Source of the DNA: Liolophura sinensis | Taxonomy: Eukaryota; Mollusca; Polyplacophora; Chitonida; Chitonidae | Direction: 5' to 3' | Assembly (NCBI RefSeq): GCF_032854445.1 | Contig: NC_088307.1 | Location: 27,878,547-27,942,546 of the forward strand | Length of the DNA stretch: 64,000 nt | Shown here: in pieces, positions 55,840 through 64,000 of the stretch | Position numbering within the stretch: position 1 is the first letter of the stretch | Layout: every line of letters begins with the position of its first letter | The notes under the pieces: model-generated | Seen by the model: only the letters and a program-made list of their open reading frames with translations | Told to the model about the DNA's origin: nothing | Database searches by the model: none | Program-made: the position numbers and the translations under genes

Positions 55840-56830
55840 CCCATGATTTCGGCGAGATGTTCTCTTCCGACTTTAGTCCAAGCCCGTTATTTGTCACCAC
55901 AGGATGCCCAGGGCCGTTAGCATAGTGACACGCGGGTCTTGCGTTAAGTGACGGATTTGGACGTCTCGTGTCAGCGGATAATGATATCTTTGGAGATGGT
56001 CTCTGGTTAATTATTGAGTGAAGAGGCTCTTTGCCAAATCTTTTCTCACATAAATTGTTTTCTTGCATGCGTATGCCATGTCGACCAACGGCGCCATTTC
56101 CACGCATTATTTTCAACTTCCGGGGGCCCGACGAGTCCCCGGCAAATGTCCTCATTTCAGACTTCGGTAATGGCCGTCAGTTTCCGGAAATAGATAAATT
56201 CCGGCAACGGGACTATAATGGCGGTCAACTTTTTTGGACAAATAAAACAAAAACACAGCTCGATGGGGGAGCAGTTGACGCTAACTGCGGAAAACCCAAG
56301 TTAATGGTCGACATTGGGCACGGGGTATCAAATTTCAGCCAGAGTTGTTCGGAAATGTCAGATACTATCTTTATGTAACGTGAGGGAGGTTGAAATAATT
56401 CCAATCTTTTGAATCTGTGGCTGGAGCCGCAGTTTGCCTAGCGCGGATTTTCGCCTGGCTGACGCGACTGAACAGCAACGGACGTGGCTGAAAGCGACCA
56501 AATTTGTCGGGTACATATCTATTTCCACGCATGCGCATGCAGACATTAGAGCCATAGTTTTAACGACCGGAATGTTAAACTCTCCGCTCGGCAAAGTAAT
56601 CCGGTAAATATCTTGTACAGTCACGATAAATTACCTCATGCAGGCGGAGCTATTACATGAAAACTGCGCAATTTCACTTCCTGCCAGAACACAGCGACAC
56701 CCAGCCGATGTTTATCTAATGTGTTATTGAGCGATAGAATCGCTTCACGATCATAGCACAAAGCTCTATAGACGGTTAAATGTACACTCCACGCGCTGTG
56801 TGACTCGTTCATTGCTTCCAATCACCATTA
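55840..56830. other. Longest unique GC-richer block in the right half, possible conserved non-coding cluster
   Basis: About 1 kb without repeats: GCGGATAATGATATCTTTG, GGTTAATTATTGAGTG, TCAGTTTCCGGAAATAGATA and GAACTATTAC-type AT cores. Overlapping frames of 115 and 125 codons on opposite strands lack splice sites and domains. Candidate regulatory DNA. Confidence 0.35.
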
Positions 56831-57327
56831 ATAAACGTCGCTTATTTCCGCAAGAGATGACGTAAACATTAACGCGCATGTTTCTCGGTTTTACTGAGAC
56901 GCAAAGTTCTGACTGAATAAATCAGAACGACCTGTTAACACAGCTACATTGTTATAAAGGTGACTTACCTCAACACACGAAACCCCGCGCAGGTGAGCAC
57001 ACAAACTGGCACACAAAAGCCAATTTATAAAATATTATCTGATCTTATCGTTGTGATATATACACACACGTGAACACGAATTCGTCCTTAAGCCCTGTCC
57101 TATATATCAAATAAACTTTCTCGCTAATGGAAATATACAGTAGTTTGATTCGGCAACAGGACATGCATTCTAAATACCATGCACTGACTTTGTGTATCTA
57201 GGCATGCCTAAATCATGACGATTGCCACATTGGTTTCTGTAAACATGATGTTGACATGATTTCAATAACTTTCTTCTGAATATCCAGTGTACATACATCT
57301 TTCATTGCTTTTTACGTGCACAATGTT

Positions 57328-57572
57328 TACTTATTTACTTGATTTGTGTCTTACGCCGTACTCATGAATACTTCACTTGCACGACGATGGCCAGCATTAT
57401 GGTGGGAGGAAATTGGGCAGAGCCACGAAACCCCGACCATCCGCAGGATGTTACCACACCATCCCACTTACGGCCTCAGAGGAAGCCAGCATGAGCTGGA
57501 CTTGAACTCAGAGCGACCACATTAGTGAGAGTCTCATTTGTCATTGTGCCGCCAACCACGTGGCCTCATGAT
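57328..57572 (-). mobile_element. SINE-A, near full length
   Basis: TTATTTACTTGATTTGTGTC, TTACGCCGTACTCATGAATA, CAGCATTATGGTGGGAGGAA, CCATCCGCAGGATGTTACC, CAGCATGAGCTGGACTTGAA (B-box side), head TGCCGCCAACCACGTGGCC. Confidence 0.92.
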
Positions 57573-57689
57573 GGAATAAACTTAACACAACGACAAATTG
57601 ACCGTAACAGACTTTGGATTCCGTCTGTACAAGGTTTGATGGAAGTGACAGAAAACCTAATTCATACCGGACTATTGTTCTCATTATTT

Positions 57690-57960
57690 TAATGTTATTG
57701 TGTGTTAAATGTGATGACAACACAGCATGTTGAGTAATTCTGGACCAGTGACGCCTAATAAACTGCAATTGGCCCCAATTCATCTTTTTTACCTAATTCT
57801 GCTTAAGCAATGCATGGCGCTAGGGAGCGTACAACTTGCTATGGTGTCAGCATTTACATGAACGGTTAGAATAAAACCAAGAGGCTTACCGTATTTCACC
57901 GGTTATCACACTGTCCTCTGGTTTTGCCCCCTATGTTGTACGGCTTTAACTACATTAGAT
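57690..57960 (+). mobile_element. Dispersed element E, copy with a single internal unit
   Basis: TGTTAAATGTGATGACAACA, AAACTGCAATTGGCCCC, TTTACCTAATTCTGCTTAAG, CATTTACATGAACGGTTAG, CCGTATTTCACCGGTTATCA, TTGTACGGCTTTAACTA. It has the left and right parts of the elements at 36 and 60 kb but only one copy of the repeat unit, so it shows the unexpanded form. Confidence 0.75.
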
Positions 57961-59344
57961 TATTTTTTCAAACTTGTACACCAATACTGTAAAATTGTAC
58001 AATGGTACAATAGAATGTAACTTCATGGCAATTTAATATAAGGCAAAATGAGATGCAGTGCCTTAGTATACTAGTGTTTCTGTTTCTAAATTTAGCCAAC
58101 ACATTTATCTATCATATCATTGCCAGTACTAAAACATCTATATGTAGAAATATATAATAATTGCTTGAATCAGATTCGAACCCACGAATAACAACATTTA
58201 AGCCTATATAGACCCCGACTCATCAAAGAAAATCAAATTAAGATACTTGTAAAAAAACAACATAAAAACATATCAGTCTTAGAGAGATGATGCAATTGAA
58301 CTTTCACAGGGAAAAAAGAACGCGGAATGGAGAATTCCCTACGGCTTAAATGTACATGTACGCACATTCAACCGATGTATATGGCTAAAACGAAGATGGA
58401 GTGAAAAACGGAAAGGAATAGAAGACCACCGCTTTATGTCCCCATTTGGCTCGAAAAATCAGTCTTTTTTTATAGAACTGTTGGATGCATGATAAACTTG
58501 AAAGAGAGGCATTTCGCGCTTGAATTTACAACTTTTGTTTAATACACCCAATAGTAAAAACGGCATACCGGTAGGAGCCCTCCCAAAGTTTAAATTAACT
58601 GTGTACACATATTGCGCATCAAAAGACTGTTTGCATGCTAGACAAATCCAACACATCTCGGTGATTTTGTTTATTTCTCAGCACACAGTCGTTTATTGCT
58701 GCCTTTCCGTCCCTTCACCTATTTCCAGACAAAAAATTCAAGCAATTGTTGGATTTATTGGACCTACATAAATGTGTAAAGAAGAATGTCTTGTAACGTA
58801 GTGGGTGAAATGGGATTTCTTCTGACTCCGGCGAGAACAAACCTGTAATAGTGAACCTAATTTTGGTAAATCGAAGTTGTGCAGTAGTTTGTGACGGGCA
58901 ATGTTTGTCTCCAGATGAAAAAAAATCGCATTTTCCTAAAACCAAATTCAGTCTGCCCGAATTTTGCTGCACGGTCACGTTACCTGCAACAAACAGTTTT
59001 CTAGTCATGGCTTGGCCGAATCACTGGAAATACGATCATTTTGTATCATGCAACTAATTAGTGTGAGCAGTCAAAACAATAAAAGTTTTATTGTTAAAAA
59101 AGCATAATATTTACCGGTACTTTGTGACCTTCACAATAAGGTTACTTTAGGTGGGCTTACATACCTATATTCTTATACCTATACTAAAAAAAACCTTACG
59201 GAGATTCTAAAACATTCCACTTCAGTACTCTCTAAAACTGGATCAACTTCGGTAAATCGGTGACAATTTTCACCACCTCAGAAATACCCTGATAGGGCTC
59301 GCTTCACCTTCATACCCTCTAAACAATGTAGTCATTTCGAGGAG

Positions 59345-59725
59345 ACAGTAGCGTGGGATCTGTCACTGTGTGGAGTTTGCTATAACCCCTTTTTGGTGCA
59401 GCCATGATGAAACAAATTACTCTCCTCACCTATTATCCAGCATGCCAGTTGCTTTCGAAATCACCTCCACTGAGGCAATGAGTACTTGGAGTCGAATCCA
59501 GGTTTATGGAGTTGAACATTATGGATTAGACAAAGTGTTCTGACTGCATTTTTCTTGCATTAATCTAGATGTACAACAGATCAAAGTGTAGAACTTGTGT
59601 CTCTGAGGAAAAGCAATTTTGACAGCGAGTATGACTCATTTAGAGATATCTGAATATAGGCCATTGGCCAAACGAAATAGGCTATAGTAGGATCAGCACC
59701 TGGTCTCACACAGGTGTTGTCCGAC
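59345..59725 (+). mobile_element. Dispersed repeat D, copy 2
   Basis: CAAATTACTCTCCTCACC, CCAGCATGCCAGTTGC, TGAGGCAATGAGTACTTGG, AGTCGAATCC, GTAGAACTTGTGTC, GAGTATGACTCATTTAGAGA, CTGAATATAGGCC and CACCTGGTCTC parallel 48067-48460 in order. Confidence 0.75.
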
Positions 59726-60194
59726 TAAGGAACAGGGGTAAAGTCATAAGTTCAGCCCAAATTCACAGGTAAACACATATATAACTGGTGTCCAAATTAA
59801 CACCTCGCCTAAAAATGCCCAAATTCATACTTTCTCACACCTAATTGGTGCGTAAAGAAGAAATAACAGTGTATAAACTGTATCTGATAGCAGCAAAACT
59901 TGTGCCCAAAACTGCTACAAGGCTTTTTTTTGTACACATAATCTGTGACCAAATGGGAATTTGCAATGTGAACAATATCTGGCAACATTTAACACGTAAG
60001 GTACAGCCACTTGACACACCCAGGGATGTTTTTAACGGCACATTACATTTTCGTAAGTGTAAAATTGTAAACAATCACATTAGACCATAATTTGAACAGA
60101 ATTAAGTAAAAGAAAAACAAATACTTCGGTGAAAATTGTATAGAAATCTTCTCATTCTATCAAATAAATTTCGCACAGGATCCCGGTGTCAGTA

Positions 60195-60364
60195 TAATGT
60201 GAATGTGTGGGGGTGTCATGTCTGCATGGTGTCTTCGGCATTATACTTCAGTGGCGGTGCCACTTTGGCGGCATGGGCAAGATACGCTTTATTCCTAATG
60301 ACTCCTAGTTGCCATATGACTGATTGCTAAGTAAAACCCCAAGCATTCATTCATTCATTCATTG
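60195..60364 (+). mobile_element. SINE-B copy with CATT tail
   Basis: GTGTCTTCGGCATTATACTT, GGGCAAGATACGC, CCTAGTTGCCATATGACTGA, GTAAAACCCCAAGCATTCA with (CATT)n. Tail differs from the CACT tail of other copies. Confidence 0.78.
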
Positions 60365-60449
60365 TTGGACCATATTCCCACATCAACCAGGATGATGCCG
60401 GTGGACTAAGCGTCCCCGAGGCCTTGTGCTTTTACACTGATTTCATGTG

Positions 60450-61040
60450 ATTGTATGTTAAATGTGATGACACCACGGTAATTGGTGTCCAAGAAACTGC
60501 AATCAACATCTCGGTATGTTTTACCTAGTTCTGCCTAAGTCATGGTGCTAATTGGTGAATGGTTTGCTTCTGTTTAAGTCATAGTGCTAATTGGTGAGTA
60601 GTTTTCTTCCGTTTAAGTTATAGTGCTAATTGGTGAGTAGTTTTCTTCTGTTTAAGTTATAGTGCTAATTGGTGAGTAGTTTGCTTCTGTTTAAGTTATA
60701 GTGCTAATTGGTGAGTAGTTTTCTTCTGTTTAAGTTACAGTGCTACTTGGTGAGTAGTTTGCTTCTGTTTAAGTCATGGTGCTACATGGTGAGTAGTTTG
60801 CTTCTGTTTAAGTCATGGTGCTACTTGGTGAGTAGTTTGCTTCTGTTTAAGTCATGGTGCTACTTGGTAAGTAGTTTGCTTCTTTTTAAACATTTACAGG
60901 AACAGTTAAAAGAAAACCATAACGGAGGTAAATTCACAAGAGGCCGTATTTCACCGGTTACGTGTGACCATTTGCAAGCTATCACACTGCCGTCGCTGCT
61001 CTGGATTTACTCTCTGTGCTGTAAGGACTTTTATTGCCCG
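60450..61040 (+). mobile_element. Dispersed element E, copy with 39-bp minisatellite
   Basis: Left part TATGTTAAATGTGATGACAC, AACTGCAATCAACATC, GTTTTACCTAGTTCTGCC. Then nine or so 39-bp units (60536-60890; GTGCTAATTGGTGAGTAGTT with TTCTGTTTAAGTCATG). Right part AACATTTACAGGAACAGTTA, GAGGCCGTATTTCACCGG and GTCGCTGCTCTGG. The repetitive 133-codon frame over the units is spurious (39 = 13 codons). Confidence 0.85.
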
Positions 61041-61165
61041 AACAACCTAGGGATGGCCGTGGTGTTTCCTCGGTTTCCTTCCACCATAATGCTGACCGAT
61101 ATTGCATAAGTGAAATATTCTTGAGTACGGCGTAAAACACCAATCCAATAAATAAATAAATATAA
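61041..61165 (+). mobile_element. SINE-A 3' half
   Basis: GGATGGCCGTGGTGTTTCCT, CCACCATAATGCTGACCGAT, GTGAAATATTCTTGAGTACG, GCGTAAAACACCAATCC and AATAAATAAATA tail. It abuts element E. Confidence 0.9.
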
Positions 61166-61321
61166 GCTATGTATCGTTTACCCCGGAGACGTCGGTTCCC
61201 ACCACCCGTGAAACGGACATGTATCGTTTATGTGAAAATTGTTTTAACTATACAGCGCTAGACAACAGTCAAATGAATAAAACAAAATAATCAAAGATAT
61301 GTCGTATAACTGGGTATATAG

Positions 61322-62190
61322 TGTTACGACCCAAACTGTATTATAAAGAGATGGCTTGTTCGAAATACACGACACGACAGTTTAGCCGCACAAAAAAGTA
61401 ACCAAAACCAGCAGATTTTATTATACAACAATTTATTAGGTTTAACAAGAACACATAACAAGACTTATGCAAATACTAAAGTGCTTAAGTTTAACAAGAA
61501 AGGATAGCAGTATCTATACAAATACTAAAGTACTTAAGTTTAACCAGAAAGGATAGCAGTATCTATACAAATACTAAAGTACTTAGATGTACAACGGTGT
61601 CAAGTCCAAGCGGACGCATACATTCCACAATATATACCACACAGGCATAAATGCTCAGAGGCAAATTCACAAGAGGAAAAATCCACAGTATAACTGAGTG
61701 TATGACGAAATATACACAAAATTCCACAGACAGGGTCCGTGTACTAATAAGCACTGTGTACACAAGAGCACAAATTAAATATACAAGTTCAGACTGAACA
61801 AGTGCTCGGTGGAGATATGATATAACAAAGCCAGAGGCTATGAAGACACCAAAATTGAGCACAAAAGGCCTACTAAAATAATATACAGCGAAAGCATCCA
61901 AACTCTCAATAATTCTCCGTTCTCTTCCTTTGACCTGCTTTCATAGGTCTTATATAGCCTGCTGGAATTGTCTAGAATAAGAAAATTCCTGAACACTTGA
62001 TGTAAACAAACAGGCACCGAACTGAGCGTATTCTAGAACATTCTAAGGTAGAGGCAGACAGCAGGCCCTGAACTTAGCATATGTAAACAGTGGCAAGCTA
62101 AATTTAGAAGATGACGGCAGTTGTGCACATAACAATAGACAATCTGAAAACCGTTTTACCTAGCATATTTTGCAGCCTTACACCATTACA
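61322..62190 (-). mobile_element. Probable solo LTR of an LTR retrotransposon
   Basis: On the minus strand the 869-base segment begins TGTAATGGTGTAAGGC and ends GGGTCGTAACA (TGT...ACA). Inside are a TATA box, GGCTATATAAGACC (61949-61956 region), about 240 bases in, and AATAAA at 61432-61437 and 61417-61422 near the end, the order U3-TATA-R-poly(A)-U5. Three 49-bp direct repeats (61457-61600) lie in the R/U5 part. No primer-binding site or polypurine tract follows, so internal sequence has been lost. No clear target duplication was seen. The 112-codon hydrophobic frame inside is probably chance. Confidence 0.75.
61457..61605. repeat. 49-bp tandem repeat, three copies, inside the LTR
   Basis: CAAATACTAAAGTACTTAAG begins at 61470, 61519 and 61568, 49 bases apart; the unit also has GAAAGGATAGCAGTATCTAT. 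Confidence 0.93.
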
Positions 62191-63230
62191 AACGTATAAA
62201 TGGTAAAAAGTAATACAACAAATGAATGCGCATGGAAATGACTGATTCCCTTTATCTATAGGTTTGCCAGTTAGAAAAGTATCTGGCTTTCCTGTAGGCT
62301 ATGACATTGTGACATATGTTTGAGTTCCTAAAAACAATGCCACGAGGTTACCTGCAAGAGAAAAAAAAAAACACGTCATAATTCAAATACGGATCAGTCA
62401 CAATGGCTAAGATAATAATTGTCAAGGTAACAACCAAAGCAACTCTGGAAGCGGTTAACAGACCGTTTGTGTGCACGCCGAGATAAGCTTTAATCAGCCT
62501 TTGAGCTTAAAGCAACTTTTTGAGTTGCCCGAATAAAATTACAGTTGATCCGCCAGAATGAGTGTTTTTGTGACGAGGAAATCGTGGCCCCTTGGCACAT
62601 ACCACAACCGATCCGTCATTGTTATCGCCTTGTGCGCCGTTGTTTCCAACATATGCACAAACTGATGATTATTTTTTTGAGTTGCCTCAGTCAAAAAAAC
62701 CGCCAGATGTCGCACAGTAGATGTGCATACTTAACGGGCATCACGTGATCAAGGTGTTTCCAGGTACAACTCCAATCACACAATAAACCTAGGGTCATGC
62801 AAAATGCATTTCTTTCCTTCTTTTATTGCCAGTGAAGGTGCTTTATTGTAAATTTATGAGAGCATTTAATTATGTTGATGGATTTAAAGAGAGGATATAT
62901 TGCCGTAATTTAATTTGCAGAACTCAAGGGCATGTATGACATAAAAACAGATGTAAACCTCTGGGCAGGTAACTACGGACGCCGTTAAGGACATTTCACA
63001 CTAATCAAAATATGGAGAACAAAACACGTGTAGAAGACAAAACCTCAAACTCAGAATTCAGAAGGACAACGTAGCGACTTTTCTCCAAACATGTATAACT
63101 TTCAGGTTTTACTTGTACAGTGCAAAATAATTACCCGTAAAGACATGAATAGCTGTCTCGATGAAACAGAAAACGCATATGTGTGTGAGACCCTTTATAC
63201 GTATATGTGTCCAATCCATTACGCAATCCA

Positions 63231-63375
63231 AATCCCTTTCCGGCCGTGATTGGGAAGGTCTTCTAGCAGCCTGCGGAGGGTCGTGGGTTTCCCTGGGGCT
63301 CTGCCAGGTTTCCTCCCACCATAATGCTGGTGGCTGTCGTATAAGTGAAATAACTCAAATAAATAAATAAACAAT
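63231..63375 (+). mobile_element. SINE-A 3' half
   Basis: CCCTTTCCGGCCGTGATTGG, CAGCCTGCGGAGGGTCGTGG, CCACCATAATGCTGGTGGCT, CGTATAAGTGAAATAACTC and AATAAATAAATAAAC tail. The conserved TTCTTGAGTACGGCG 3' end has been lost. Confidence 0.9.
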
Positions 63376-63611
63376 CAATATCACATGCATTGCAAATGTT
63401 CATGTAGAAAACAATCCAAACAGTGGACTCTTATTTATGTTGTTTTGTTTTCTATCTAACACACCACTGCTTTCACATGATCGTGCTCGTACATGAAAAA
63501 GAAAAAAAAACATGTAATCCAAGAACACCGCAGGAGAGAGCCATGTGTTTTTAAAGACATTTGAAACCGATATCAAATCAAATAGATTTTAATGTGACAC
63601 TTTATATATGT

Positions 63612-63772
63612 TTATAATCCACGGCCATCCGCATGCTGCTGGCAGATCTCGTTACGACAGGAGTAGATGCCAGCGTGAGCTGGACTTGAACCCACAGCGA
63701 CCGCATTGATGGGAAACCCCGGAGACTTATTTCTGCGTTAGCGCGCTTACCACTTAGCCACGGAGGACACCT
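63612..63772 (-). mobile_element. SINE-A 5' half (tRNA-like head)
   Basis: CCACGGCCATCCGCATGCTG, GCCAGCGTGAGCTGGACTTG, AACCCACAGCGACCGCATTG, TTAGCGCGCTTACCACTTAG, CCACGGAGGAC. The A and B boxes are intact in position, and the 3' core is absent, which is unusual for a SINE fragment. Confidence 0.85.
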
Positions 63773-64000
63773 GATGCGGGTTATCAACAACCCCATGCCA
63801 TGCGCGTATAATACGAGAACGATTGTTTGTTTCTTCTCATGGAAAGCACCCTGTATCAATGGTTTGCTTCCTGTTGTGTTCTATGCATTTAAAACTTAAT
63901 AAAAAGTATAGAATGGCCAATAATCACATGTGTTTTATTTCCTCCCTTGACAGTGTTTTGATTTATTAAGGCTGCCGACACAGTAAACTCGTCACGGGCT

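Noticed and set aside
55778-56378. Overlapping 125- and 115-codon frames on opposite strands
   Set aside because: No domain and no splice sites. The open reading is explained by the GC-richer block.
60708-61109. 133-codon frame with repeated hydrophobic 13-residue unit
   Set aside because: 39-bp minisatellite inside dispersed element E, continuing into its flank.
61563-61901. 112-codon hydrophobic frame, possible membrane protein
   Set aside because: Lies within a probable LTR, has no recognisable family, and its hydrophobicity follows from AT-rich composition.

Overview
The window is eukaryotic, intron-rich, AT-leaning animal DNA, most likely from a mollusc or a close lophotrochozoan relative. 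The evidence is two protein genes split by GT/AG introns, very sparse coding, and many copies of a tRNA-headed SINE with a molluscan look (core TTACGCCGTACTCAAGAATA, tail of AAAT repeats). There are no bacterial-style operons, rRNA genes or CRISPR arrays. The species call is inference; no search was possible.

Two genes can be reconstructed exon by exon. (1) Minus strand, 6942 down to 715: a complete three-exon, 237-residue Bar-type NK-like homeobox gene. It has an N-terminal EH1-type repressor motif (SFLIRDLL), an acidic serine-rich linker, a full 60-residue homeodomain (residues 103-162, WYQNRRTKWKRQT) and an unusual Cys/His-containing C-terminus. All splice sites are canonical and all phases fit. 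It resembles BarH in EH1 and helix 3 but differs enough elsewhere to suggest the Bari family or another BarH paralogue. (2) Plus strand, 19186 to 41361: a six-exon gene for CFAP77, a ciliary doublet-microtubule protein, 259 residues (274 if an upstream in-frame acceptor is used). Its introns total over 21 kb.

The two genes are head to head about 12.2 kb apart. In vertebrates CFAP77 is the neighbour of BARHL1, so a Bar-class gene beside CFAP77 here looks like very old microsynteny. The long CFAP77 introns and the 41-57 kb region hold several GC-richer, repeat-free blocks with homeodomain-type TAATTA sites. This is what a regulatory block around a developmental homeobox gene would look like, but it is not proven.

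The rest is repeats. There are about 18 copies or fragments of the main SINE, including one SINE inserted in another with a perfect 12-bp target-site duplication. A second SINE-like family ends in CACT/CATT repeats. A 250-bp TA-flanked fold-back MITE lies at 42980-43229 and a probable solo LTR with TATA box and poly(A) signals at 61322-62190 (minus). Three dispersed elements share flanks but carry minisatellites of different length (36, 57 and 60 kb), and a further unnamed dispersed repeat is present at 48 and 59 kb. Tandem arrays have periods of 52, 63, 39, 89, 55, 49 and 18 bp, and a strongly decayed array spans 52.7-53.5 kb. Stretches not listed below (for example 240-550, 7110-8450, 11650-12150, 18000-19000, 26400-27150, 33340-34440, 39000-40200, 43240-44900, 54350-55800 and 62200-63200) showed me no gene or clear repeat.
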